A stretch of DNA of 64,000 bases from Symbiodinium natans (GCA_905221605.1 CAJNDS010000757.1:401387-465386), one strand, 5' to 3'; positions 29,001 to 38,035 are shown, counted from the stretch's first letter. The notes: generated from the sequence alone by a model not told the origin. Numbers and translations are program-made.

Positions 29001-29094
29001 CCTGACAACACCCTTAAACAAACACAGAACGCGCAGCGGAGTGAAGTAGAGGGGAGTGGGGGGGGGGGGGGTGGGGAGTGCTTTTTTGGTCCTG

Positions 29095-29185
29095 CTTATT
29101 TTGGAAGACCGACCCCTGGCACCCTCTCCCCTTTTTTTTAGAAGGAAGACCGACCCCTGGCGCCCTCTCCCCTTCTATTTAGAAG
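29095..29185 (+). repeat. About 50-bp direct duplication
   Basis: GAAGACCGACCCCTGGC and CCCTCTCCCCTT occur twice in tandem. Confidence 0.75.
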
Positions 29186-29981
29186 CAAATTAAGTCCTTA
29201 TAAGCAAATTTGTTGCGTTGGAGATTGATTGAGTACACAGATTACGTACCAACTCATACATACATATAAAGCCAATACACAGTATGAAATATGCATGTGA
29301 GTATTGCAACACTACGACTTCAATCTTTAATTTGAGGGTCGATTCAAAACTGAATCGGCCGATTCAAATTTGAATCGGACATATTTCATCATTATAGGGG
29401 AGCCCGCTCTTTAGGACTTAGCGAGAAAGATTTAGGGAATAGGCGTTGAAGTGGGGAGCATCCCAAAGCTTAGTCCCCAAATCCTATTTTCTAAGGGGGC
29501 GCAAATCTTATCGCTAAAGCTTTAGCGTTAGCGAGAAGATTTATTGAGCAAGGTTGGCTTTTGTATGAGTTAGGGGGGGTCTCATTTTTGGGGATTTAAG
29601 GCTACTTAAGATTCCCTCTTTAGGATTTGGTGACTCCCTCCCACCCCTCTTCCCCAATATGATTTAGGGAGTGAAATTAAGGGATAAGATTGAGGGATCC
29701 TTCTTTGTTGACTTTAGCGATAAGATCTACTGAGTAAGGTTCTTTGTTTTATGATGTAGACGGAGAGGCTCATCTTTAAGATTTAGAGTAAGGATCCCCC
29801 TCTTTAGGACACCCCTCTTTAGGGCTTAAGCAATAGGATTTAGAAAGTAAAACTAAGGAATGCTTTTTAGGATTTAGGGGATCTCCTCTTTAGGGTTTAG
29901 CCCCCCTCCCCCGCCCCCCACCTTTAGGCCTTAGGGAGTTAATTTCAGGGAACCAGATCTAGGGATCCCGATAAGATTTTA
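29186..29981. other. Unassigned repetitive stretch
   Basis: No TTTAGGG runs. Near-palindrome GATTCAAAACTGAATCGG/CCGATTCAAATTTGAATC at 29340-29380. From 29395, words like CTCTTTAGGATTTAG and GCGAGAAGATTTA recur loosely; they continue at 30340-30620. Confidence 0.5.
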
Positions 29982-30280
29982 TCCGAGCATCTGTTTAATT
30001 GGTGGGACCCCCCACCGCAATAAGAAAGGCAGGGCACTGCAATAATGAGACCATGGCAATGTATGCATTCTCTATTAAGCACAATAGGAATGTATTGTAG
30101 TTTCGCCGATCCAGACTGCAGCTCAGCAATCAAAAACGAAGCCTGCAGACAGATTTTTGAACACCCCCGGAAAATATTCTTTCAATGTGGCGGTATTTTC
30201 CCATACGGAAACCCCCGTAATGGAAAGCAGTCTCACAGCCGGATTTTCGACGAAAAATATTTCTTTAAATGTGGAGGTAG
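29982..30280. mobile_element. Family E DNA element, copy 2, right end lost
   Basis: TATCCGAGCATCTGTTTAAT start and about 290 bp aligned by eye to 22958-23294, with many substitutions and no matching right terminus. Confidence 0.7.
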
Positions 30281-30878
30281 TAATTCTTTGAGAATGCAGC
30301 GGCTCTCCTCTTCAGAAGTTCAAGACTTCCCTCTTTAGGGCTTTTAAAATCATGGGAATATGATTTAGGGACCCCGCTCTTTAGGCTTTAGCGAGAAGAC
30401 TTAGTGAGCCATTTAGTGACCCACGGCCCCCCCGCCCGCCCGCCCCAGAATAAGGGACTGAGGGAATATGATTTAGGGAATACGATGTAGGGATCCCGTG
30501 CTTTCGGACCTAACGAGCAGGATTTTGGGAACAGGCTTCATTTTTTCGGAAATAGGGGTTTATGCAATGGAAAATTGTGCGAATATGGTTAAAGGATTTA
30601 GGGAGTCGGTCTCAATTTTAAAGCGTTTTGATGTCACGCAAGTGTAGAAAATTAGAAAACGGTAGGTTTTGGAGGGGGGGGGTAGCATATATATATATAT
30701 ATATATATATATGTGATCAAGGGTTTTGGGTTGAGGGGATTAGGCCCAAAATAGCCCAGAAGAGAAAGGCCCATACACCCTTTCCTTGCCTGCGATGTGG
30801 ATTAAAGGTTCTGTCCCTAAACCCTCCTAATTACGCCCTAAACCCTAAACCCTAGACCCTTCTCGCGAGGCTTCACAG
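30281..30878. other. Unassigned sequence
   Basis: Continuation of the CTCTTTAGG/GCGAGAAGA repeat zone, a TA microsatellite (30688-30712) and a short CCCTAAA run before the next exon. Confidence 0.45.
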
Positions 30879-30925
30879 GCGCAGGCGCCCACCGTCCTAG
30901 AGGCCGACCGAAAGCCGTTACGAAG
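30879..30925 (+). CDS. Internal exon, unknown protein
   Basis: CTTCACAG| at 30878 and TTACGAAG|GTAGGT at 30926, a strong donor. Frame AQAPTVLEADRKPLR. CCCTAAA left. Confidence 0.5.
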
Positions 30926-31399
30926 GTAGGTTTTGGACGTTTAGGGTTTTACGGTTTATAGGTCTAGGTTTTAGGGTTTAGGGTTCAGGGTACAGGGTTT
31001 AGAGTGTTAGGTTTTAGGCAAAGGGTTTTTCGGAGGTCAGGAGTTTAGCGTTTTCCACAGGTCTAGGGCTTTGGGTTTAAGATTTAGGTATGGGTTTTCT
31101 CGAGGTTTAGGGCTGTAGGGTTTAGGATTTAGGTATACGGTTGTTTTGGTCGGGGATTCAGGGTTTAGGGCTTTGAGGCCTGGGGCTATTTGCCGTAAGG
31201 ATTTCTGTTATAGGTGTTTAGTCAGGGTGGCTTAGGGTTTAGGGGTTCGGATTGGGCTTTTCCCTCCAGAACTCACTCCCCACTAGTAGTTATAGTATGG
31301 GCAGTGGCTTCAGATTCAGGCACACCTGTTGGGGGATGATCCTTGTGTAGGACACCTTTCATATGCAAGCACTCGACAAAGTCATCCTACCTGCACCCC
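30926..31399 (+). repeat. Degenerate TTTAGGG region
   Basis: Scattered GGTTTAGG/GGATTTAGG to 31260, then unassigned sequence. Confidence 0.5.
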
Positions 31400-31645
31400 T
31401 CAAGCATACAGTGCCACGATAAAGGCGGCGTACAAGCGTTTACTACCATGGGGCCGTTGATCCAGAATGCGCTCGCAATGCCTTAACCCAGTTACCGAAT
31501 TCCCTTCAAGGAACAGGTAAGTAAGCCCCCGCAAAAGGCACCAAAGATCTGGGCTAACAGAGGGCAGCCAGAACACATCGTGTGGAGATTGGTGATGACC
31601 TCCAACCATTTGTCCTCTTCCCACTACCCAAATGTTGATGCTCAC
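31400..31645 (-). CDS. Doubtful minus open frame, 81 codons
   Basis: Protein-like composition (PDLWCLLRGLTYLFLEGNSV), with TGA at 31400, but the plus strand carries a consensus donor AACAG|GTAAGTAAG at 31526, so the island may instead be a plus exon. Confidence 0.3.
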   Translation of the reverse strand: MSINIWVVGRGQMVGGHHQSPHDVFWLPSVSPDLWCLLRGLTYLFLEGNSVTGLRHCERILDQRPHGSKRLYAAFIVALYA

Positions 31646-31792
31646 CCGCCTTTGTTCTTTTAACCCTTATCCCAAAACCCTCGTCGTTATACTGTTACTA
31701 GCTCGAATGGAGCATATGTATACTAGAATAATCCAAACAAAACTATTCTAATTATTAAGGCCCCTATAATAATTCTCATTTCAGCGGACCAT

Positions 31793-31898
31793 GTGTTCCA
31801 AATTCGCGGTAAGGGGTTCCTGCGAAGAGGCAAGCACCGGCGCTCCTGGATGTCTCCGCGTGTCCTTCGCTGCTTGCTTGCGCTTGTCTCTGTGAGAG
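31793..31898 (+). CDS. Doubtful basic exon-like island
   Basis: Open frame FQIRGKGFLRRGKHRRSWMS... to GTGAGAG|GTTGGTTT. A minus frame is also open. Confidence 0.3.
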
Positions 31899-31934
31899 GT
31901 TGGTTTACCTGGTACTCTATTGGCCTGCAGTTTA

Positions 31935-32297
31935 GTAGTAACCCCCCCCCCCCCCCCCCTATTAAGCAGGTATAACCTTGAAACTGTAGGCAAAATAGGG
32001 TAGAGGGTTTGGGGCTTGTTGTCGGCACAGCTCAACTTTGGGAAGTGGAGAGAGGGGGAGGGGAGGGGAGGGAGAGGAGAAGTTAGTGGTGGGGGGGAGG
32101 GGGGGGGTTGGGGGGGAGAGCGGGGAGAGTGGGCAGAGTAAGGCGAGTGGAGTGGGGAGTGGAGTGGAGGGCGACTGAGAGGAAAGTCTGGTAAGATAGA
32201 GCGGTATTACGCAGCGGTATCACCTCCAGCCAACCGCAACGAAAGGGTCTAAGGAAAAGATTCAAGGGTTTTTGGAAAAAACACTTCTGGGATCAAG
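31935..32297. other. Poly-C and purine-rich stretch
   Basis: Poly-C at 31942-31959 and an AGGGGAGGGG purine tract at 32040-32170. No gene seen. Confidence 0.5.
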
Positions 32298-32370
32298 CCC
32301 TGACAAAGAACTTAGTCACGAAGATGGTGACATGCTCTGCAACAGTTGGGTGTCTCGAGGAAAAAACAGG
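32298..32370 (+). CDS. Exon-like island, unknown protein
   Basis: GATCAAG| and AACAGG|GTTCTA bound a frame LTKNLVTKMVTCSATVGCLE. Another frame (DKELSHEDGDMLCNSW) is also open. Confidence 0.35.
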
Positions 32371-32434
32371 GTTCTAACCCACTTATACACCCCTTAAGTA
32401 TACGCCCTTTAAATTACCCTAATGGAGCTGAAAA

Positions 32435-32498
32435 TTGGGCAGGGTTATAAGTACAGTTACAGTTATAGTTGGGTTACTAAGTACCCTGAACCTCCAAG
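32435..32498. mobile_element. Family H element, right end
   Basis: GGGTTATAAGTACAGTTACAG...AAGTACCCTGAACCTCCAAG matches the right half of the element at 40173-40372. Its last AG can serve as acceptor for the next exon. Confidence 0.6.
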
Positions 32499-32592
32499 CA
32501 CTGGTGACAAAGAGCCTCGGGGACGAACTGGCACCAGGGGAGGTTCCACTTCATCAAAAAAGCAAAGGCAGATGGCGGATGGAAGCACAGAG
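32499..32592 (+). CDS. Internal exon, Gly/Ser/Arg-rich
   Basis: CCTCCAAG| at 32498 and GCACAGAG|GTTGAAACC at 32593. The frame reads TGDKEPRGRTGTRGGSTSSK then KQRQMADGSTE. Confidence 0.45.
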
Positions 32593-32660
32593 GTTGAAAC
32601 CCTAAACCCTAAACCCTAAACCCTAAACCCTAAACCCTAAACCCTAAACCCTAAACCCCA
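32593..32660 (+). repeat. (CCCTAAA)n, about 9 copies
   Basis: Clean heptamers after the donor and before the next exon. Confidence 0.9.
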
Positions 32661-32691
32661 AACCCCAAAGCCTAAACAGTTGCTTTTGCAG

Positions 32692-32799
32692 AACCCTCTA
32701 GCCGACTGGGAGGGTGCTCACCGAACCTGTTCAAGCAACGCCGAAACCCGAAACCCTGACGCAGACCTTAGTGCCGACTCCGGGGTCCTAAGCCTCAAG
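32692..32799 (+). CDS. Internal exon, 36 in-phase codons
   Basis: GCTTTTGCAG| at 32691 and AGCCTCAAG|GTTTAGGG at 32800. The frame reads NPLADWEGAHRTCSSNAETR then NPDADLSADSGVLSLK. CCCTAAA left, TTTAGGG right; one of the clearest islands. Confidence 0.6.
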
Positions 32800-33245
32800 G
32801 TTTAGGGTTTAGGGTTTAGGGTTTAGGGTGGATTTGTGTCAAGCAAATATTCCCTTATTTTCCCTTGTAATTTTACGATACTAGCCCCGAAAACCCTATT
32901 CTAATCATTCGGGCCCCTATATTAAGACTCCTACCCCGAAGGTTGTACCCCTAGAGGCTCCCCTTAATATTCTCATATTTTGGCCCTTATATTCCCTTCG
33001 AGGGATCTTTTATAGGGTCTCCAAACCCGATAATGCATCCTTGGGGGTCCAAGGCTGACTTCCTTGGCTAGGTTGTACCCCGAAAGGTTCCCCTTAAGAC
33101 CCTAAACCCCAAACCCCACACCCTAAACCCTAAACCCTAAACCCTACCCCCTAAACCTTAAGGCTTTGGTCTAGGGCTTTCCTCTCCCTTTTGGTGGTCC
33201 GTGGTGGTTTTAGGGTTAGCGGTCAGGGCGTGGGGGTGGGTGTAG
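32800..33245. repeat. TTTAGGG tract and dispersed-repeat pieces
   Basis: TTTAGGG to 32830; pieces with CCCTATTCTAATCATTCGGGCCCC (also near 61345 and 44885) and GGTTGTACCCC; CCCTAAA at 33110-33160. Confidence 0.6.
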
Positions 33246-33325
33246 AACGCGGAGCGCGGGCGCATGCAAAGCCCTCAAGCCTTCCAGCCCTTTGTCGAGG
33301 GGCTAGGGCATCTAAACCCCCTAAG
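33246..33325 (+). CDS. Internal exon, unknown protein
   Basis: GTGTAG| at 33245 and CCCCTAAG|GTTTAGGG at 33326. The frame reads NAERGRMQSPQAFQPFVEGL. Confidence 0.45.
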
Positions 33326-33398
33326 GTTTAGGGTTTAGGGTTTAGGGTTTAGGGTGTAGGGTTTAGGGTTTAGGGTTTAGGGTTAAGGGTGCCTCAAG

Positions 33399-33470
33399 AA
33401 GGTCGGCTCCCACGGCATCCGTGTCGGCGCCGACATTTTCCACGTGGCGGTCCCGCCCCTCGGGCAAAAG
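33399..33470 (+). CDS. Internal exon, 24 codons
   Basis: GCCTCAAG| and GGGCAAAAG|GTTCTCGG enclose KVGSHGIRVGADIFHVAVPP then LGQK, in phase at both ends. Confidence 0.5.
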
Positions 33471-33619
33471 GTTCTCGGTTTCTTTTTGAAGGGTTTAGGG
33501 TTCCCCTCTGCCTGGGTTCAAGGTCTTGCGCCTCGGTCTGGATTTAGGGTTCAGAGCCTAGGGTTTTTAAGGCTTAGGTTTCATTAACACGAAATTAGTT
33601 TGTTGCATGTTATGGGATT

Positions 33620-33695
33620 CAAAGGGTGGGTATTCGATACCAGAGTAGCGAGCTTCACTAGTGACTGCTTGGACTTGAGATGCTGAACCCTCAAC
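33620..33695. mobile_element. Dispersed repeat, family I, copy 1
   Basis: GGGTGGGTATTC, then AGTGAMTGCTTGGAC, then GATGCTGAACCCT in the same order as 49515-49590. Confidence 0.5.
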
Positions 33696-33760
33696 CCCAA
33701 ACCCTACACCCTAAACCTTATACCCTAAAAACTTAACCCTAAACGCTAAACCCCAACCAG

Positions 33761-33820
33761 GCATCTCTTTGGAGGGGACGAGCCCTACCATCTCCTTGCG
33801 GTGCCACTCCGCCATGAAAG
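33761..33820 (+). CDS. Internal exon, 60 nt
   Basis: CCAACCAG| at 33760 and CATGAAAG|GTCTGTCC at 33821. The frame reads HLFGGDEPYHLLAVPLRHE. CCCTAAA left, TTTAGGG right. Confidence 0.55.
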
Positions 33821-33899
33821 GTCTGTCCGATTTGTGGGTTTGGGGTTTAGGGTTTAGGGTTTAGGGTTTAAAAGTTTAGAGTTTAGGGTTTAGGGTTTG

Positions 33900-34093
33900 G
33901 GGTTTAGGGTAACATGCAACCGAAATACGATATTGGGGGTACTAGTGTGGGGTCTATATTATCGGTCCCCTACTTTCATAAACCTGCAGTTATGCTTGAG
34001 GTTAGAAGTATGGTTTTAGGGTTTCGAGAGCCCCTGCCTGCCCTGAAATATGAGGGAGAGGGTGATTTGGGGTGTAGGGTTGAGGCTTTAGGG
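33900..34093 (+). other. Unassigned stretch
   Basis: A 63-codon open frame (33914-34105) covers sequence with words shared with dispersed repeats (GGGGTACTAGTGTGGGGTC); judged non-coding. Confidence 0.4.
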
Positions 34094-34188
34094 TCTACTT
34101 GGTAGCCCAGCGGTACACTTTCCCTTTTTGTGGTTCAAGGTTCCCTTGTAAGGGTGCCCTTATTGTAGTATGGTTACTGGCTACCATA
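34094..34188. mobile_element. Family B element
   Basis: TACTTGGTAGCCCAGCGGTA at the left and TATGGTTACTGGCTACC at the right; a 95-bp short form missing part of the middle. Confidence 0.75.
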
Positions 34189-34222
34189 GTGTAAGAACGC
34201 CCAAAAAGGCATCAGCATTCAG

Positions 34223-34354
34223 GGAGCTGCCCATGCATGGTTTGAAGCAGAGACAGACAGGGTTGAGGGATTGCCTTCCTTGCAATCCCACTTCGTGCCC
34301 ATGAACCTCCAAGTAAGCTCTGGTTCTGAGGCTTCCGAAGGACAACCGTGGCCC
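34223..34354 (+). CDS. Internal exon, 44 in-phase codons
   Basis: GCATTCAG| at 34222 and GTGGCCC|GTAAGTCC at 34355, a consensus donor. The frame reads GAAHAWFEAETDRVEGLPSL then QSHFVPMNLQ. An earlier donor CCTCCAA|GTAAGC is also possible. Confidence 0.55.
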
Positions 34355-34361
34355 GTAAGTC

Positions 34362-34530
34362 CCGCGCTAAGCCCTAAGCCCTAAGCCCTAAGCCCTAAGC
34401 CCTAAGCCCTAAACCCTAAACCCTAAACCCTAAACCCTAAACCCTAAACCCTAAACCCTAAACCCTAAACCCTAACCCTAAACCCTAACGAACCCTGAAC
34501 CCTAAACCCTAAACCCTACACGCACCAAGC
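34362..34530 (+). repeat. (CCCTAAG)n passing into (CCCTAAA)n
   Basis: About 7 CCCTAAG units, then 15 CCCTAAA; another homogenised variant. Confidence 0.9.
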
Positions 34531-34552
34531 ACTAAACCGCACGGCGGCTGAG

Positions 34553-34602
34553 GAAGGAAGACTGGGATTCGCGAGTCCAACCCGAAGCTAGAGCCGAGGA
34601 GG
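34553..34602 (+). CDS. Internal charged exon
   Basis: GGCTGAG| and GAGGAGG|GTGTAGGG bound a frame KEDWDSRVQPEARAEE. Confidence 0.4.
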
Positions 34603-34694
34603 GTGTAGGGTTTAGGGTTTAGGGTTTAGGGGATGGGGGCGGGGCCTGGCTCCTGGAATAGGGTTTAGGGTTTAGGGTTTCGGATTGAGGGTAG

Positions 34695-34842
34695 TGGGTG
34701 TTTACCGGCCCTCGGGCTATTTGTAGTTTCCAATATTGGGTTTACATTTCTGCTCGAGTTTGTGGGCATGGGAGGGCTTCTTGCAAAACAGGTCGAGGAC
34801 GCCGGGAGGTGCTCCGGTTACAATTTGCCTACGGAGCCCTAA
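34695..34842 (+). CDS. Terminal exon with hydrophobic segment
   Basis: GGGTAG| opens GCLPALGLFVVSNIGFTFLL then EFVGMGGLLAKQVEDAGR, possibly one membrane segment, ending at TAA 34840-34842 inside CCCTAAA. An internal AAACAG|GTCGAG could instead be an acceptor. Confidence 0.4.
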
Positions 34843-34890
34843 ACCCGAAACCCTAAGCCCTAAACCCTAAACCCTAAATCCTTGTCAAAT

Positions 34891-34967
34891 ATGATTGGGA
34901 ACCTGGGACGGGCAAGTGAATCCCAGCCACGATTGCTGAGTCTCAGACCACACTCCAACCTTACGAG
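34891..34967 (+). CDS. First exon, unknown protein
   Basis: ATG at 34891 opens MIGNLGRASESQPRLLSLRP, ending CTTACGAG|GTGTAGAG. CCCTAAA left. Confidence 0.45.
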
Positions 34968-35035
34968 GTGTAGAGTTTGGGGTTTAGGGCCTTGGGGTGT
35001 TTTTTGCGAACAAAAACATCGATTATTGGGTTTCT

Positions 35036-35165
35036 GAAACCCAGACCAGGCCCTTATTCCCTTTTTTGTTGGGGTTTAAGGTTTTTTCTAGAGCCCCTCT
35101 AACACCCAAACGGGGCACCCTTTTAGTTCACAGGATCCTCGTGGGTCTAGGATTAAAAGGATCAT
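35036..35165. mobile_element. Family C element
   Basis: ACCAGGCCCTTATTCCCTTTTTTG at the left and ACGGGGCACCCTTTTAG...CGTGGGTCTAGG at the right; related to 9135, 43248 and 54050. Confidence 0.6.
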
Positions 35166-35287
35166 CTTCAGGCGTATGGGATTTCCGAAATTGATTAGGG
35201 GGGGCACCTGATTGGGGTCCTGACTATAAGGGAATCCTATTATGTAGAGGGATCCATTTTTGGGGTCCCCGATTTTCGTAAACCCCA

Positions 35288-35413
35288 TGTATCGGGATGT
35301 CCCCCTTATACTAACAGTCCTTAGTAGGAGATGTAGGAAGTATATGACCCTAAACCCTAAACCCTAAACCCCTATGATATTCCCCATCAGGGACTGTTAG
35401 TATAAGGGCGAGC
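35288..35413. mobile_element. Family A element with CCCTAAA inserted in its middle
   Basis: CGGGATGTCCCCCTTATACT at the left and AGTATAAGGGCGAGCATCCC at the right. Between them ACCCTAAACCCTAAACCC (about 35347-35372) interrupts the middle seen in other copies. Confidence 0.75.
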
Positions 35414-35477
35414 ATCCCAACCCATGTGTTTCAGAAGGCTTTATAAGGCCCTCCTGAGCCTAAGCCCTCAGCCCTGC

Positions 35478-35592
35478 TTGGAGGTTCCTGGGTTTTAGGG
35501 TTTAGGGTTTAGGGTACTTATAATCATATTAGGGCACTTAAGGGGCTTATAAGTGGGTTATAAGTACAGTTATGATTGGCTAATAAGTAGCA
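35478..35592. mobile_element. Family H element with TTTAGGG inserted
   Basis: Starts TTGGAGGTTCCTGGG, is interrupted by three TTTAGGG copies (35494-35514), resumes with TACTTATAATCATATTAGGG and ends near ATTGGCTAATAAGTA. Confidence 0.65.
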
Positions 35593-35639
35593 TGATCCAA
35601 GTGCTGCCCAAAACAGGACGCCCTCCCCACGTTTCACAG

Positions 35640-35720
35640 CGCCACTGGTGCGCGCTCGGTTTCGCGGCGGTCATTGCGGTCGCAGGCTTCGCAGGCGCCA
35701 TGGGTTGCAAGCTTTGGGGC
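35640..35720 (+). CDS. Internal exon encoding a membrane-like segment
   Basis: GTTTCACAG| at 35639 and TTGGGGC|GTATAAGG at 35721, 27 codons: RHWCALGFAAVIAVAGFAGA then MGCKLWG. The Ala/Val/Gly run is long enough for a membrane helix. Confidence 0.5.
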
Positions 35721-35754
35721 GTATAAGGATTTAGTTTTGTTGATTTCGAATGTC

Positions 35755-35866
35755 ACTTGGGTGGTTTTCAACATTATGATCCCTTTTTGGGGTACCCTAA
35801 ATATTAGGTGCCGTATTATAATCGGGATCCAAAAAGGGACCATAATTTTGACAACCACCCATATAG
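35755..35866. mobile_element. Palindromic element, family J
   Basis: TGGGTGGTTTTCAACATTAT...CCCTTTTTGG at the left, CCAAAAAGGG...TGACAACCACCCA at the right. One copy seen, lying in the gap between two exon-like islands. Confidence 0.65.
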
Positions 35867-35871
35867 CGGTA

Positions 35872-36005
35872 ACCTACTACTACGTGGTCACTGCGATGGA
35901 CGATGAGCAGCAGTTGCAGCAAAGGCTCTTTCAGGAGATGATGGAGAGCGACGGAAGCCACAAGTGGCCAGCCTGTAAACAGCGCAGCAGCCGCTGCTTC
36001 GTGCG
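35872..36005 (+). CDS. Exon, Gln/Glu-rich
   Basis: Open frame with MDDEQQLQQRLFQEMMESDG then SHKWPACKQRSSRCF, ending CGTGCG|GTTTAGGG. Start uncertain: acceptor CATATAG at 35871, GATGAGCAG at 35909, or the ATG at 35896 as a start codon. Confidence 0.5.
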
Positions 36006-36155
36006 GTTTAGGGTTTAGGGATTAGGGTTTAGGGTTTAGGGTTCAGGGTTTAGGGTTTAGGGTTTAGGGTTTCCCTAAACCTTAAACCCTAAACCCTAAA
36101 CCCTAAACCCTACACCCTACACCCTAAACCCTAACCCTAAGCCCTAAACCCTAAG
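36006..36155. repeat. Head-to-head (TTTAGGG)n-(CCCTAAA)n
   Basis: About nine TTTAGGG copies switch at 36072 straight into about eleven CCCTAAA copies. The whole interval between two exon-like islands is an inverted telomere-type repeat able to form one long hairpin. Confidence 0.9.
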
Positions 36156-36156
36156 C

Positions 36157-36254
36157 CCCACAAAGGGGCACCCCTTCTTGGTAGGTGACCAAGTGACCCA
36201 GTTAAGGCATCAACTTCTACCAGTGCAAGCTGTCAAGGCCGACCTGGACCTAGG
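36157..36254 (+). CDS. Exon-like island, unknown protein
   Basis: Open frame KGHPFLVGDQVTQLRHQLLP..., ending ACCTAGG|GTTTAGGG. Acceptor unclear (several AGs). Confidence 0.35.
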
Positions 36255-36326
36255 GTTTAGGGTTTAGGGTTTAGGGTTTAGGGTTTAGGGTTTAGGGTTT
36301 AGGGTTTAGGGTTTAGGGTTTAGGGT
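36255..36326 (+). repeat. (TTTAGGG)n, about 10 copies
   Basis: Perfect heptamers from the donor onward. Confidence 0.9.
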
Positions 36327-36810
36327 TTGAACCAGGTGGCCCATTCTATCCGTTGCCACTCTCCAGGTTTGAATTTCCCGTCAGACCCTGCCTTGCCGCA
36401 TCCATTCCATTCCATACCTTCTCAAGCTTATTACCTCAAGCCCTAAACCCTAACCCTAAACCCTAAACCCTAAACCCTAAACCCTAAATCCTAAAGTTTT
36501 CAACATGCCCCTTGGGCCTGCCCTTAAAAGAAATTAGGGGGGTATGGTGAATTATTCTTAGAAACTCCAAGCCCGAAGCCCGCTGAGTACTCGTGAAGGG
36601 CGATGTGACAAGTGCTAGGTAAACCTGCCCTAAACCCTAAACCCTAAACCCTAAACCCTAAACCCTAAACCCTAAACCCTAAACCCTAAACCCTAAACCC
36701 CAAAACTAAGCCCCAAAATGAAATTGTTTCACGGGCTCAAAGGGTAGTTCAGAAAAGTCTTACCCTAGACTCCTGCTTACTAAGAGCGAACCAAGCCCAC
36801 CTTTGCACAG
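36327..36810. repeat. Unassigned island and CCCTAAA tracts
   Basis: CCCTAAA at 36440-36495 and 36629-36705. Small possible exon at 36590-36617 (LVKGDVTSA, donor GCTAG|GTAAACC). Not secure. Confidence 0.5.
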
Positions 36811-36837
36811 GCTATTGCCCGAAGACCCTTCTCAAGA
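36811..36837 (+). CDS. Mini-exon
   Basis: TTTGCACAG| at 36810 and CAAGA|GTCATTAGGG give nine codons, AIARRPFSR. A minus frame also covers this island. Confidence 0.3.
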
Positions 36838-36920
36838 GTCATTAGGGTTTAGGGTTTAGGGTTTAGGGTTTAGAGTTTAGGGTTTAGGGTTTAGGTACCC
36901 GAAACCCTAAACCCTACAAG
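36838..36920. repeat. TTTAGGG to CCCTAAA junction
   Basis: Seven TTTAGGG copies, a GTACCCG link, then CCCTAAA up to the acceptor CTACAAG of the next exon. Confidence 0.85.
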
Positions 36921-37006
36921 AAGGTTTCATGTTCTCGCATGAAGCTCCTAAGCCTCCCGTACTTGAAGGTTCATGGGTACTTGTCACCAGCGGGGGGGCA
37001 AGTAAG
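36921..37006 (+). CDS. Internal exon, unknown protein
   Basis: CTACAAG| at 36920 and GCAAGTAAG|GTAACC at 37007. Best frame GFMFSHEAPKPPVLEGSWVL then VTSGGASK; a second frame (KVSCSRMKLLSLPYLK) is also open and would be in phase with the mini-exon at 36811. Confidence 0.45.
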
Positions 37007-37129
37007 GTAACCTTCGTTTAGGGTTTAGGGATTTAGGTTTACTGTAGGATTTAGGGTTTAGGGTTTATCCCTACTTTGTGTACTTCTACTCAGCCCAGTC
37101 CCAGCGACAGCGCGACAGCGAACATCGCA

Positions 37130-37225
37130 CCCTAGACCCGAAACCCTAAACCCTAAACCCGAACCCCGAACCCCTAACCCCTAAACCCAAACCCCAAACC
37201 CCAAACCCCAAAAACTAAACCCAAG
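37130..37225 (+). repeat. CCCTAAA/CCCCAAA block
   Basis: Degenerate heptamers flanking the minus exon below. Confidence 0.75.
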
Positions 37226-37236
37226 AGACCCCGTGC

Positions 37237-37296
37237 TCAGTCGTCGCGCGGGGCGAGCTCCACCGCCAGCTCCGTCTTGTGTGACTTCCCGGAGCT
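37237..37296 (-). CDS. Minus-strand terminal exon
   Basis: On the minus strand CTCCGAG| opens SSGKSHKTELAVELAPRDD and TGA at 37237-37239, exactly 20 codons including stop. The plus strand is also open, so strand is not settled. Confidence 0.35.
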   Translation of the reverse strand, partial: SSGKSHKTELAVELAPRDD

Positions 37297-37443
37297 CTCG
37301 GAGGTCATCAGAGTTCGGGGTTTCAGGTTTAGGGTTTAGGGTTTAGGGTTTAGGTCATCAGGTTTGGGGGGGGGCAGGGCAACGGAAGCGCGCTTTGTGA
37401 GCACGCATTTGTCCGCAGACCTACCCACGCCAACACCGCCCAC

Positions 37444-37501
37444 CTTTTTACACACAAGGTCATTTTGACGAACCTGATATGAAACTCTTCCTTTAAACCA
37501 C
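37444..37501 (-). CDS. Minus-strand exon, unknown protein
   Basis: On the minus strand GCCTTAG| and AAAAAG|GTGGGC bound GLKEEFHIRFVKMTLCVK. It lies upstream, in minus orientation, of the exon at 37237 and may join it. Confidence 0.35.
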
Positions 37502-37529
37502 CTAAGGCTTGTGTCACATGGGTCGACAC

Positions 37530-37795
37530 TTGGGTCGCTAGGGGTGATTTAGGACACTTGGACAATTTGTTGGGGGACTGGGAAGATTTGGGTTACTTGA
37601 ATCCCTTGGGCCACTTGCGACACTTGCGTCATTTGCATCACTGGGCACACGTGGGACACTTGGCTTCGCCTGAAGTACTCGGGCACTTGGGACACTTGGG
37701 TTACTTGGCTGGCTGAGAGACGCCCAAGACACCGATTCCCAGGCCATTCCGGACACTTGGAACACTTAGGTTGCTGGAGTCACTAGGGACACCTA
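37530..37795 (-). repeat. Degenerate GGGACACTTG repeat
   Basis: About 15 imperfect copies of a unit near GGGNCACTTGGG, spaced irregularly. The 75-codon minus frame here is Ser/Pro-rich repeat translation. Confidence 0.6.
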
Positions 37796-37797
37796 TA

Positions 37798-37890
37798 TCC
37801 CCCTTGAGAATGTTTTTTTCATTTTTGTTTATATAAAGCCCAAGAGGATATTAAGAATATCATTTTTGTTATTAAGGTTCTAAGGGGAGT
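37798..37890. mobile_element. Family F element, copy 2
   Basis: CCCCCTTGAGAAT at the left and TTCTAAGGGGAGTATAG at the right, imperfect inverted termini; the middle matches 17600-17700. Confidence 0.7.
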
Positions 37891-38035
37891 ATAGATACTT
37901 GGGCGGCTCATTTGAGTCAGTTGAAAAACTTGGACTTGTTTCACCTGGCATGCGTGGGGCACCTGACCCACTGCGGGACTCCATCCCGGCATCGACCCCC
38001 GGCACAAGGTTGGAGCTTAAGTAAGAATCATGCAG

